From NCBI RefSeq assembly GCF_035989885.1, contig NZ_CP108518.1, forward strand, positions 6,873,001 to 6,937,000: 64,000 bases of DNA. Direction: 5' to 3'. The notes beneath the pieces are model-generated. The model saw only the letters and a list, made by a program, of their open reading frames with translations. It was not told where the DNA came from and did not search any database. Shown in pieces: positions 43,916-52,374 of this stretch (position 1 is the stretch's first letter; each line of letters opens with the position of its first letter). Both the position numbers and the translations under genes were made by a program. This DNA comes from Streptomyces sp. NBC_01232 (GTDB lineage: Bacteria; Actinomycetota; Actinomycetes; Streptomycetales; Streptomycetaceae).

Positions 43916-45121
43916 TCACCTGCCCTGATCGTCGCCTTCGTCGCTGGGACGGCGCTGCTCGGGCAGGCGCACCGTTGACGTCCCTGGCGAGGGTGCTCGG
44001 ACTGGGTCCTGTGACGCGCTCGCATGGCGCGGCGGTTCGCCGTCTTCCTGCCGGCAGCGCAGCAGCAGCATCGCCGCGTCGTCGTGCAGAGGTCCACCGA
44101 CATACGCCACCACATCCTCGCGCAGCGCATCAAGCGCGCGCTGGGGGTCGGGGTCCGACAGCAGGCCGCTCTGCTCCCCCAAGGGGTAGAAGGCGCCAAG
44201 GGAATTCCTGGCCTCCGAGACGCCGTCCGTGTAGAGGAGCAGCTGGTCTCCGGGGCCGAAACCGACGCTGTAGGGCTCGGGGGAGTCGGAGGCGGTCCAG
44301 ATCAGGCCCAGCGGTGGGGCGTGCTGAGGGGGCTCCGGAAAGGCTGCGGGGCTCCCCGGCCGGACGAGCATGGCGGGCGCGTGACCATAGTTGAGGAACG
44401 CGACATCGCCCCCTTCCGTGATTTCGGCCAGCAAGGCCGTGACGAACTTCTCGCCGTCCCCTTCGCCCTCCAGGGAGCGCTGGACGGCACGCTCCACCCT
44501 GGCGCCTACGCCGCTCAGTCGGGGTTCGTCGTGTGCGGCTTCCCGGAAGGCGCCGAGCACGGTGGCGGCCGTCTCGACTGCCTCCAGACCCTTGCCCTGG
44601 ACATCCCCGATGATCACCCGCACGCCTCCGGGCACTGGTACGACCTCGTAGAGGTCCCCGCCGATCCGTGCCTCGGCGACGGCCGAGGTGTAGGAGACCG
44701 CGGCGCGCAGGTGCCCGGCGCTGCGCGGCACCGGTCTCAGCAGAACCCGCTGCGCGGCCTCCGCGATCGTACGGACGCTTGCCAGCTCTCGTTCCTGGCG
44801 GGTGCGCACCACCGCGGCGGCAACCCCGGCGACGGTCACCCCTGCCACCGCTACCAGGGCGGTGTACCCGCGGCGGTTCGGGAACAGACCGTCGTAGAGC
44901 CCGAGCGCGCAGCAGAGGGCCATCGCCGCGGCCCCGATGGTGGCGGTACGGCGCCAGCTGCCCGCCAGACCGGCGAAGGCCGGCCCAAGCGACACGAGGG
45001 GCAGCAGGCCGACGCCCGGTCCCGCGGTGACGTCGGCAGCTGCGACGAGGGCCATCACCACGAAGGGGATCGCGAGCAGCGCGGGTTTCACCGGGACACT
45101 CCCGGAACGATGGACATCCAC
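43916..45121 (-). CDS. Membrane-anchored SpoIIE/RsbU-type PP2C phosphatase
   Basis: 401 residues. Four N-terminal transmembrane helices (about 13-105) are followed by a coiled linker and a PP2C phosphatase domain. Metal-binding motifs are ARIGGDLYEV, IIGDVQGKGLEA, LLYTDGVSEARN and DDAAMLLL. Such enzymes dephosphorylate anti-anti-sigma factors to free stress sigma factors. No partner STAS or RsbW gene is adjacent. Confidence 0.9.
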   Translation of the reverse strand: MDVHRSGSVPVKPALLAIPFVVMALVAAADVTAGPGVGLLPLVSLGPAFAGLAGSWRRTATIGAAAMALCCALGLYDGLFPNRRGYTALVAVAGVTVAGVAAAVVRTRQERELASVRTIAEAAQRVLLRPVPRSAGHLRAAVSYTSAVAEARIGGDLYEVVPVPGGVRVIIGDVQGKGLEAVETAATVLGAFREAAHDEPRLSGVGARVERAVQRSLEGEGDGEKFVTALLAEITEGGDVAFLNYGHAPAMLVRPGSPAAFPEPPQHAPPLGLIWTASDSPEPYSVGFGPGDQLLLYTDGVSEARNSLGAFYPLGEQSGLLSDPDPQRALDALREDVVAYVGGPLHDDAAMLLLRCRQEDGEPPRHASASQDPVRAPSPGTSTVRLPEQRRPSDEGDDQGR

Positions 45122-45323
45122 GTCGTACTCCCGGCTCCTCGTCGGCGCGGCGAACGCGGCACCCGTCCATTTCGATCGACACGGGCAGGGCGGTTGATGC
45201 GTGCTCCGCCACGTGTCACGTTTAGACTATGCAAAAGTTTGCCCGGCGAACCACATCGCTATGCCACCGCTACCCACCCGCTGTATTCCTCAGGGCGATG
45301 CGGAACTCGGGGGCCATGTGCTG

Positions 45324-45824
45324 ATGGCGCGCCGCCGTTCCCGCCCCGAGCCACCCACAGGCTGGCGCCGCGTCGTCGCCCGGCTCCCGATCGCCTTCTA
45401 CCGGATCGGCCTCGGCCCGGTTTTCGGCAAAAGGATGCTCATCCTCCAGCACACAGGACGGCTGTCCGGCCAGACCCGCGAGGTGTGCCTGGAAGTGGTG
45501 GCCCACGATGGGCTCCGGGGAAGCTGGACGGTGGCCTCGGGGTTCGGGACCGCCGCGCAGTGGTACCGGAACCTGCGCCACATCCCCAAGGTGACCATCC
45601 AGGTCGGGCGGACGTTCTACCCAGTCAATGCCCACTTCCTGACCGCAGAGGAAGGTGCCGACGTGATGGCCGCATACGCCGCCCGGCACCCGCGAGCCGC
45701 ACGCGCACTATGCCGCTACCTCGGCCTGGACAATCCGGCGGACGGAACGGACCTCTTCCGGGAAGCCGGACGCAGGATCCCGTTCGTGCGTCTGGACGAG
45801 GTGCCGCCCCGCTGCTGGCGCTGA
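45324..45824 (+). CDS. Deazaflavin (F420)-dependent nitroreductase-family protein
   Basis: 166 residues from ATG 45324. The split-barrel DDN/DUF385 family is shown by GLGPVFGKRMLILQHTGRLSGQTREVCLEVV and WYRNLRHIPKVTIQVGRTFYPV. Probably binds F420 and reduces quinones or nitro compounds. The frame is open further upstream but lacks similarity there. It converges with the 69-residue membrane gene. Confidence 0.82.
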   Translation: MARRRSRPEPPTGWRRVVARLPIAFYRIGLGPVFGKRMLILQHTGRLSGQTREVCLEVVAHDGLRGSWTVASGFGTAAQWYRNLRHIPKVTIQVGRTFYPVNAHFLTAEEGADVMAAYAARHPRAARALCRYLGLDNPADGTDLFREAGRRIPFVRLDEVPPRCWR

Positions 45825-45828
45825 GAGC

Positions 45829-46038
45829 TCAGCGCTTCAGGGAACCCGAGCCCAGCATGACCAGGCCGGTCGTGAGGAAGGACAAGCCGATCGCCAGCTC
45901 CGGGAAGCCGCGGGCGGGGAGGGCGTACAGGACGACGGCGGCCACCGTGAACACGAAACCGATACCGACAGCTGTGACGGCCATGCGGAACTCGGTGACG
46001 TTCCTGCGGAACCAGGCGAGGACATTCACATCCGGCAT
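45829..46038 (-). CDS. Small two-helix membrane protein
   Basis: 69 residues with two hydrophobic helices (about 21-40 and 47-64) and a short polar start MPDVNVLAWFRRN. It follows the MNGNPAYHA gene by 6 bases on the same strand, so both would be expressed from site E. Unknown family. Confidence 0.68.
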   Translation of the reverse strand: MPDVNVLAWFRRNVTEFRMAVTAVGIGFVFTVAAVVLYALPARGFPELAIGLSFLTTGLVMLGSGSLKR

Positions 46039-46044
46039 GGGTGG

Positions 46045-46365
46045 TCAGCTTTCTGTCCGGGAAGAGGTGGCGCGCCGTGCACACCTGTACGACCGCATGA
46101 GACAGGCTACGGCCGCGAGGCTGAACAGCGGTGCGGCTGCGGTACAGACCATCACGACCGTTGCCGGCGCGTTCATCATGCGGGGGAGCGCGTTGAGTGG
46201 CACCAGGGCGTACAGGAAGAGTGTTGCCCACGCGTACGGCAGAGCGGTCGAACGGTCGCCGAGACGGGGAGGGACCCAGCCGGCGAAGATCGCCACCGGA
46301 AACGGGAGCAGGAGCAGGGTCGAGGCGAGCAGCGCGAGGGCGTGGTACGCCGGGTTTCCGTTCAT
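46045..46365 (-). CDS. Small membrane protein of the MNGNPAYHA family, copy 2
   Basis: 106 residues, three or four helices, starting MNGNPAYHALALLASTLL, paralogous to 29089-29385. The C-terminal tail is Arg/Ser-rich. ATG 46365. It is 54 bases downstream of palindrome E, matching the 56-base spacing at copy 1, so both position and sequence are conserved. Confidence 0.78.
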   Translation of the reverse strand: MNGNPAYHALALLASTLLLLPFPVAIFAGWVPPRLGDRSTALPYAWATLFLYALVPLNALPRMMNAPATVVMVCTAAAPLFSLAAVACLMRSYRCARRATSSRTES

Positions 46366-46418
46366 TGGGGCCTCTCCGGTACCCGCCCAGACTAGATGGC
46401 GACGTGCCACGTTGTGAA

Positions 46419-46433
46419 TGCCGGACACCGGCA
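46419..46433 (-). promoter_or_regulatory. Palindromic regulon site E, TGCCG-N5-CGGCA
   Basis: Read on the minus strand it is CTGCCGGTGTCCGGCA. TAGTCT, a good TAGNNT -10 hexamer, lies 40 bases from the palindrome start and about 24 bases before the ATG, implying a short leader of roughly 18 bases. This is the clearest promoter of the set. Confidence 0.7.
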
Positions 46434-46515
46434 GGACCAGACAAGTACGCACTCGTAGTGATCGCGGCATCCGTCGCCGTATCCGCTCCCCACGCTGGCT
46501 GCGCTACGCCGCAGT

Positions 46516-47447
46516 TCAGCCCGCGGCTGTGGGCCAGCCGAGCAGGCGGGCGCCGATCACCGCGGTGCGGAGGGCGTAGCGGTTGGACGGATCGGCAGGA
46601 TCGGCCCCGGTGAGGCTCCGGATGCGCTCCAGCCGGTAGGTCAGCGCCCGCACGCTCAGCGACAGGCGGCGCGCGGCCTCGGTGGCCACGCATCCGCTGT
46701 CGAAGTAGGCGGTGAGCGTATCGATGAGGGGTTGGGCGCCGCCCCGCCCCGCGCCGTTCGCAGCGGACCGAGCGTGGTCTCCACCAGGTCGGCCGTGGCT
46801 TGCCGGTCGCGGGTCAGGACGGGGTGGACGAGCAGGTCGACGGCGTGCAGCACGGGCCCGTCGAAGCCCGTCCGCTCGGCGAGGTCGAGGGCGCAGAGGG
46901 CTTCCTCGTAGGAGTGGACGACTCCTCCGGCGCCGGGGTGGGAGCCACCGATGGCGACCTTGCCGCCGTCGGTGGCCGCGTACGCCTGCTTGGCGAAGAA
47001 GGCCAGTACGTCGGGTTGGTCCCCGGGGGCCACGCAGATCAGCCGGCCCCCCTTGGTGGCCAGAAGGATCCGTCGGCCCGGGAAGCGGGCCAGGACCGCC
47101 GTCTCGATGCCCCGGGCCACCCGGAAACCGTCGCCCTACGGCTCGGGGCCGACAGCTACGGCCACCGCATGGGCCTGAGAAAGACGAAGGCCGAAGTGCT
47201 CGGCCCGTTCAGAGAGGCGGCCGAGATCACTGCGCACGTACAGGAGGTCGTCGACGAACTCGCGGCGCGCGGCCTCTTCTTGACGGATGGCCTGTTGCTG
47301 GGCGCGCTCGTAGCCCTCGACGAAGGCGTCCACGGCCTGTTCCACCACCGCAAGCAGTCCACCGGGCGACGAGGGAACGGGCCGTACTGTCTGCACCGCC
47401 GCCAAGTGATTGCGTATCAGGCCGCGCAATGGGAGGCCGGACGGCAT
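46516..47447 (-). pseudogene. Decayed PucR/CdaR-type regulator
   Basis: Nearly collinear with the intact gene at 55432. It carries three defects. The first 50 or so codons are lost. There is an in-frame TAG at 47136-47138 where the intact copy has a tyrosine codon (EPYGDG). A frameshift near 46739 follows, after which the helix-turn-helix part (TLTAYFDSGCVATEAARRLSL...GARLLGWP) continues in another frame to 46516. The upstream GCGTCA repeats and element B are retained. Confidence 0.85.
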
Positions 47448-47497
47448 GCTCCCCTTCCGCGCGTGCCGTTCGGTACGTCACGCACTTCCCCCAGTCC

Positions 47498-47525
47498 TGA
47501 CGCGCCCATGACGCTTCCTTGACGC
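47498..47525 (-). repeat. Three GCGTCA direct repeats at 11-bp spacing
   Basis: TGACGC on the plus strand at 47498, 47509 and 47520, i.e. GCGTCA on the minus strand, exactly 11 bases apart. They lie just upstream of the decayed PucR gene. The intact gene has the same repeats at 55390-55416. Confidence 0.65.
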
Positions 47526-47565
47526 GGGCACCGGAGTGTCACGTTCCGCGAGCGCTTCCGTCATC

Positions 47566-47670
47566 GGCATCAGGAGCGCGTAAAGACTGCCGGTCACCGG
47601 CAGTGTGTGTGGGCGCGGAACGCGGCAGGATCAGGGCACGGGGGAACGCACTACCGCCCGGATGCCGAAC
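47566..47670 (+). promoter_or_regulatory. Conserved regulon element B
   Basis: Starts GGCATCAGGAGCGCGTAAAG, contains the perfect 17-bp palindrome CTGCCGGTCACCGGCAG (47587-47603), then CAGGAT at 47626-47631 within GGCAGGATCAGGG, and ends GATGCCGAAC. It points away from the decayed PucR gene, as element C points away from the intact one. No intact gene is found downstream on this strand, so it is probably orphaned. Confidence 0.78.
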
Positions 47671-47755
47671 CATGGAAATGGGGGGCGGTATCCGGGCGGT
47701 AATGCGTGGGCCTTCTTCGAGGCTGGCGCTCAGGTCGCCGAAGGGCCCTAAGAGG

Positions 47756-47935
47756 TCAGTGCTGCCGGGAGAAGAGCCAGACCGCGACCGAGACCGCCAG
47801 GACGAGTGCGCCCAGGGCGGGCGGCAGCAGGCCGGGGCCGGGGTGCAAGTACAGGAACGTGCCTGCTGCGGCCAGGATTGTTCCGAATGCACCCAGAGGC
47901 GACACCACCGACCCGGTGGGGGAGGGTCGGGGCAT
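47756..47935 (-). CDS. Small membrane protein
   Basis: 59 residues with two hydrophobic helices (about 10-28 and 34-54), starting MPRPSPTGSVVSPLGAFG. ATG 47935 has AGGAGAC at good spacing, which supports it being real despite its size. No family recognised. Confidence 0.62.
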   Translation of the reverse strand: MPRPSPTGSVVSPLGAFGTILAAAGTFLYLHPGPGLLPPALGALVLAVSVAVWLFSRQH

Positions 47936-48408
47936 GGCGCGTCTCCTGGCAGGGAGGAACAGGGGCGGCCATGAGCTGCCCGGCCGGACAGGCATCGTTG
48001 CTCCCGTTCCGTCCAGCGTCGTACGCATTCCGGGTCGAGCGGGACGCCGTGGCCGACGTGGAGCTTCGCGGAGTCGGTTCGCCGGTTTGCCGGGGATTGA
48101 GGCCTATGAAGGAGTTGGCCACGAGGTCGCCCGCCACGAGGTCTCCGTTGTCGGCGAGGACGGAGACGGAGCCCGCGGTGCGAACCGGGCGTGGGCATGA
48201 TGCGGGCCTGGAGCACGACCGTCCGTCCCAGTGGAAATGGCTGTCGAGGCTGCGCTGACAGTGAAGACCCTGCCCTGGAATGCCTGGCCAGATGGCCGGC
48301 CGAGCCCGGGCCGGCCGCGCATACCCGGCGGTTCGCGGTGAGGGGCCGTCCGGGGGAATCCGCAGTCCCGAGCGCACCACCGGCACGGCGTGCGGCGAGA
48401 CATGGGGT
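47936..48408. other. 473-bp stretch without a supportable gene
   Basis: Frames are open on both strands but none shows a ribosome site, a domain or consistent codon bias. It holds the promoters of the small membrane gene and of the methyltransferase on opposite sides. I see no regulon palindrome here. Confidence 0.5.
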
Positions 48409-49065
48409 ATGACCGCTCACGAACACCGCGCCTGGAGCAGCGGCTCCTACGCGCGGGCGCTCCAGACTCCGCAGCGAGCCCTGTCCCTGTGCGACGCGCA
48501 GGGCTGGTGCCTCTCACTGGACCTGGAGCGGTGGTCCGCCCAGGCGGATGCGGGCGACGCCACGGTGCTGCAGCGCTGCGTCGGCCGGGTGCTGGACATC
48601 GGGTGCGGTGCTGGCCGGCTGGTCGAGGCACTGGCGGGACGGGGTCACCACGTCCTCGGCATCGATGTCTGTCCATCCGCCGTGATCACGACCGTGCGCC
48701 GGGGTGGCTCCGCCCTGAGCCGGTCAGTCTTCGAACCCCTCCCCGACGAGGGCCGGTGGGGGACGGCGCTGCTGATCGACGGGAACATCGGTATCGGCGG
48801 TGACCCGCAGCGGCTGCTGCGCCGGGTCCGGGACCTTGTGCGCGAGGAAGGCATCCTCCTGGTGGAGACCGCTGCCGGGGACGTGGACGAACGTCGCCGC
48901 GTCCGCATTCATGCAGGAAGCCGGCCCGTGAGCAGCGTCTTCCCGTGGGCCACGGTCGGCACTGCGGCGCTGAGCCGACACGCTGCCTCTTCGGGATGGG
49001 CCGAGGCCGAGCGCTGGAAGAGTTCCGGAGGCCGTCACTTCGTCGCGCTGCGCGCCTGCCGTTGA
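48409..49065 (+). CDS. SAM-dependent methyltransferase, paralogue of 17691-18350
   Basis: 218 residues. SAM motif VLDIGCGAGRLVEALAGRGHHVLGIDV and the segment WGTALLIDGNIGIGGDP are shared with the methyltransferase at 17.7 kb. It converges on a molybdopterin-oxidoreductase pair, overlapping its small membrane gene by 31 bases. The same gene types are neighbours at both loci, so a module duplication is likely. Confidence 0.83.
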   Translation: MTAHEHRAWSSGSYARALQTPQRALSLCDAQGWCLSLDLERWSAQADAGDATVLQRCVGRVLDIGCGAGRLVEALAGRGHHVLGIDVCPSAVITTVRRGGSALSRSVFEPLPDEGRWGTALLIDGNIGIGGDPQRLLRRVRDLVREEGILLVETAAGDVDERRRVRIHAGSRPVSSVFPWATVGTAALSRHAASSGWAEAERWKSSGGRHFVALRACR

Positions 49066-49532
49066 GCCCGGCTCCAGCGCCAGGTCCGTACGAACAGGAC
49101 CGCGGCCGAGGCCGCGAACAGCGCCGCGGTGATCAGCAGCCACCTGGCCAGGAAGCCGTCCGCGGGGAGGGCGGTCGCGGCGGTGTAGTGGCCGACCTGG
49201 CGGAAGACCAGCGGCCACCAGACCAGCAGCAGGACGCCGGAGACGAACGCGGGTACGCGGACGTAGTTCACGCTTACCCGCCGCGCGGGCCGACCGTCGT
49301 CGGGGCTCGGGGTGAACAGGGCCTGTACGGCCCGGTCGGTCAGCGAGTACAGGGGGAGGAGTACGAGATCGTGCAGGAGGGCCGCCCCGACGAACCACAC
49401 GGCCACGCCGACCGCGTCCCCCTCGAACAGACGCAGACCGGCGTAGAGCGCGAGGGCGAAGGAGACGAGGACGAGGAGCAGGTGCAGGGGGGAGGCGCCG
49501 TAGCGGCGCCGGAACGCGGTCGGGGCACTCAT
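49035..49532 (-). CDS. Integral membrane protein, partner of the second oxidoreductase
   Basis: 165 residues, about four helices. It shares the LLHDLVLLPLYSL region with the partner at 15442-15855 and like it overlaps the oxidoreductase, here by 4 bases. The C-terminus is basic and overlaps the convergent methyltransferase. Confidence 0.75.
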   Translation of the reverse strand: MSAPTAFRRRYGASPLHLLLVLVSFALALYAGLRLFEGDAVGVAVWFVGAALLHDLVLLPLYSLTDRAVQALFTPSPDDGRPARRVSVNYVRVPAFVSGVLLLVWWPLVFRQVGHYTAATALPADGFLARWLLITAALFAASAAVLFVRTWRWSRAQRQARSATK

Positions 49533-50974
49533 GCGGGCTCTCCGAAGGTGAGGCGGGTGACCCATTTGGTGTTGTGGACCCCCGGAGCCCCCGCAACGAT
49601 GGCCCGCGCCGGGTAGCCGTGGTCGGCGGAGAGGATCGCCCCGTTGACGCGGACGGCCAGCAACGAGCGGCTGTCACGGACCTGGTGGTCGCTGAGCACG
49701 GCCGAGCGGAACGAGCCGCCACGCTGCACCGACTCGACGAGGACCTCGGGCGTGTTCACACCCAGCCCGACGAGTGCGGCCAGATCGGTGAGCCGGACCC
49801 CGCCCCACCGCTGGTCGGTGGTGGACCAGCCCTCCACGCAGGCGATGGGCAGGGCCGACTCGTGCTGGGTCATCGCGAGGAGCTGCTCGTACGTCAGGTC
49901 GACCTGACGCCCCGGGCCGCGTACGGTCAGCCGCCACGCGGGGCCGACGTCGCTGGGCCGGATGCCGACCGAGGCAGCGGTCTTGTTGATCTGGAACCCG
50001 TTCGGGCCCGAACCCGGGTCCCGGCCGTGAGGGGCCAGCAGCGCGGTCCGCCGCCACCATCCGCCGATGCTCTGCCCCGCCGTGACCACCAGCAGCGCCA
50101 CCGAACCGAGCCCCACCATGGCCATGGCGCCCCGGCGGGAGATGGTCGGCGCCGCGGGTCTCGGCGCGACCAGCCCGAACGCTTCCTCGCTACCCGCCGC
50201 AGGTTCCCCGCGTCGCGGCCGTACGGCCCGCAGGGCTCTGGGCAGCCGGAAGGCCACGTGGACGACGAAGGCGCCGATGAAGACCCAGGCCCCGTAGAAG
50301 TGCAGGGTGTAGAAGGAGCCGGGGAAGATGTAGTGGAGCTGGATGTTGAGGATGCCGGTGACGAACTCGAAGCCGGCGCCGCCGACCAGCAGGAGCAGCG
50401 ACAGGCGGTCGAGTGCGTGGCTGATCGAGCGGATCGGTGGCCACTCGAACAGCTTCGGGATGACCGACCACAGCTTCGCCAGCAGGACGGGCACGAGGAC
50501 GATGCCCAGCGTCACGTGGACGCCCTGGGTGAGCCGGTAGAGCCAGTACGGGGAAGTCGGCCACGAGAACAGGTAGAAGCCGAGCCACCCCTTGTTCGGT
50601 GTCTGGTCGTTGACCGCCGCGAGATCGGGGTTGTACGCCGCGTACGACAGCAGGCCCGTCACGAAGAGCACCGTGATCCCGAACAACAGGACCAGCCCGA
50701 AGAGCGAGGTCAGCCGCGGACCGCGCAGCGGGCTGCGCCAGAACTCCGGACGGGCCGGCCCCGGGGGCGGCCCCGCCCGCGCAGGCGAACGTACGGCCTT
50801 GCCCGGCCGCGCCAGCGGACCAGGCCCTGATGTCTCGACGTCCGGATGCGCGGTTCCCGGAGTCTTGCCGGGCGAAGCTCGAGCCGCGGCGGGTGCATTG
50901 GCGTCTTCCGTCCCTCCGACAGCCGGGGGTGGCACGTCATCCGGCGGCTCGTGTCCGACGCCGCTCGCACCCAT
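49529..50974 (-). CDS. Molybdopterin-dependent (sulfite oxidase-like) oxidoreductase with membrane domain, copy 2
   Basis: 481 residues. A Pro/Ala-rich N-terminal extension of about 75 residues is absent from copy 1. Four or five helices with histidines follow (GVHVTLGIVLVPVLLAKLW, YTLHFYGAWVFIGAFVVHV), then a molybdopterin domain with LPIACVEGWS and DHGYPARAIVAGAPG. ATG 50974 has GGAGGTG directly upstream. It is a membrane-bound periplasmic oxidoreductase of unknown substrate, paralogous to 14300-15442. Confidence 0.84.
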   Translation of the reverse strand: MGASGVGHEPPDDVPPPAVGGTEDANAPAAARASPGKTPGTAHPDVETSGPGPLARPGKAVRSPARAGPPPGPARPEFWRSPLRGPRLTSLFGLVLLFGITVLFVTGLLSYAAYNPDLAAVNDQTPNKGWLGFYLFSWPTSPYWLYRLTQGVHVTLGIVLVPVLLAKLWSVIPKLFEWPPIRSISHALDRLSLLLLVGGAGFEFVTGILNIQLHYIFPGSFYTLHFYGAWVFIGAFVVHVAFRLPRALRAVRPRRGEPAAGSEEAFGLVAPRPAAPTISRRGAMAMVGLGSVALLVVTAGQSIGGWWRRTALLAPHGRDPGSGPNGFQINKTAASVGIRPSDVGPAWRLTVRGPGRQVDLTYEQLLAMTQHESALPIACVEGWSTTDQRWGGVRLTDLAALVGLGVNTPEVLVESVQRGGSFRSAVLSDHQVRDSRSLLAVRVNGAILSADHGYPARAIVAGAPGVHNTKWVTRLTFGEPA

Positions 50975-51410
50975 CGGGCACCTCCGCATAGACCCGGACC
51001 ATCTCGTCTGTGAGAGATCGGTCTTCGGAGAGAACATGCCGCACCGCAGCTAACCCCGCACCGACGACACGCCAGGGCTGTTCGTTCGTGCACATTCGAA
51101 TGGTCCTGCGAGCGTGCAGGGATCTCGGCATTGCGCGGGGCCCGAAAACTGACTCGGGCGGTCGCTCCATCCATCTGTGCATCCGAACGAAAGGAAAAAA
51201 GTCATACCGGGCAAGGAGGTCACTGTCGGTCGGCAAGGACCTGAGATGGCCGATCGCGCGTGCACTGCTGTCCGTGGATGCTGCCACGTACGCGGCGGGT
51301 TTGAGGCCGACCCCGTCGACTTGGGACTATTGATCGACAACTGAGGCACCCGCACGTCGCTCGGAGGCGCGATGGGAAGTCGAGAGGTCTCTCGGCGCAG
51401 GCGGTGGTCG
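50975..51410. other. 436-bp intergenic stretch
   Basis: It contains no gene I can support. It holds the oxidoreductase promoter at its left end and the 3' end region of the DUF4142 gene at its right. GC is lower and stop codons are frequent in all frames around 51170-51340. Confidence 0.5.
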
Positions 51411-52091
51411 TTACTTGGGAATGGTGGAGGCGACATCGTCCAAGATGGCGTCAGTGACGAGGCCGGTGTCCTCCAGTACATCCATGTGGTCCTGGACGGT
51501 GGTGTTGGCTTGGGCTGCGAGCCGTCGTACCACGGAGTTTTTGGTGGATGCGCGGACCTCGCCGATGGTAATGAACACCTTGCCGTGGGAAGCCCGGAGC
51601 AGGTCCACGAAGAGTTGGTCGAAGTCGCTGCCTCGGGCTTTTCGCAACTGGTCAACCCAAGCCTGCTGTTCGGCTGTCGCCAGGTCGGGGATGGGCACTT
51701 GGAGTGCCTGGGAGTCCTCGCGAACCAGTTGGTCGAGCTTGCTGTGTCCCTCGAGCAAATGCAAGCCGGCCCGTTTGATCGCTTCGCTCGATGCGTTGGT
51801 CTGGGCGAGGCGGCCGGCCGGTATCTCCCACAGTCCGGCCTGTCGGACTTTGGTGAGGAAGGTTTTGTCCAGTTCGGTGACTGCGTCGGTGCTGGCCGCC
51901 TGAGGCGCTGTCAGACCGGAGGCCGCCGTTGGGAGGTTAGCGGAGACCGACTCGTCGGCTGAGCTGTTCTTGAGCGCGAGCCATGCGGTTGCAGTGGCGA
52001 TGACCGCCACGAAGGCGACTGCCGCGGCTGTCAGGCGGCCACGGCGACGACGGGACGGGGGGCGGGTGCTGCGTGCATGAGATTTCATCAT
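51411..52091 (-). CDS. Secreted DUF4142 family protein
   Basis: 226 residues. A basic N-terminus precedes one hydrophobic segment (about 22-42, TAAAVAFVAVIATATAW), then a helical DUF4142 domain from about 70: DKTFLTKVRQAGLWEIPAGRLAQ and HGKVFITIGEVRASTKNSVVRRLAAQAN. This family is four-helix, ferritin-like and usually extracytoplasmic, of unknown function. The start is one of two adjacent ATGs (52091 or 52088), with AGGAGGC upstream. A 20-bp palindrome lies 24 bases before it. Confidence 0.83.
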   Translation of the reverse strand: MMKSHARSTRPPSRRRRGRLTAAAVAFVAVIATATAWLALKNSSADESVSANLPTAASGLTAPQAASTDAVTELDKTFLTKVRQAGLWEIPAGRLAQTNASSEAIKRAGLHLLEGHSKLDQLVREDSQALQVPIPDLATAEQQAWVDQLRKARGSDFDQLFVDLLRASHGKVFITIGEVRASTKNSVVRRLAAQANTTVQDHMDVLEDTGLVTDAILDDVASTIPK

Positions 52092-52114
52092 GCCTCCTGG
52101 AGTGCACGACGGTT

Positions 52115-52134
52115 CGCCGGTGCCGGCACCGGCG
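52115..52134. repeat. 20-bp perfect palindrome upstream of DUF4142
   Basis: CGCCGGTGCCGGCACCGGCG, perfectly self-complementary, in the divergent gap between 52091 and 52375. It could be a regulator site or a hairpin in the 5' leader. It contains TGCCGGCA but lacks the five-base spacer of the regulon palindrome. Confidence 0.65.
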
Positions 52135-52374
52135 CTGTGGCGCCCGGAAGTTTTGGGCACGGCCACGCTAACCTTTGCTCTAGGCAAACGAATTGATTTG
52201 GCGATGATGCGCAAAAATGGGAGGTGGGTGGCGGCCACCGGATAGCATCCCGGCCCCTCTCGCGGCCCTGCTCGGCGCGAATCCTGCATCCTCGACGGTC
52301 ACGACCGAGGGAGCAACACCACGCACAAGTATCTGACCGACACCACTAACTGACACCCCCACAGGAAGGCAGCC

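Noticed and set aside
47498..47525. GCGTCA repeats as a PhoP box
   Set aside because: The 11-bp spacing fits but the GTTCACC-type consensus does not; only GTCA is shared.
50937..51287. Minus-strand frame overlapping the start of the second oxidoreductase
   Set aside because: It overlaps the well-supported ATG with GGAGGTG at 50974 and has no recognisable domain.
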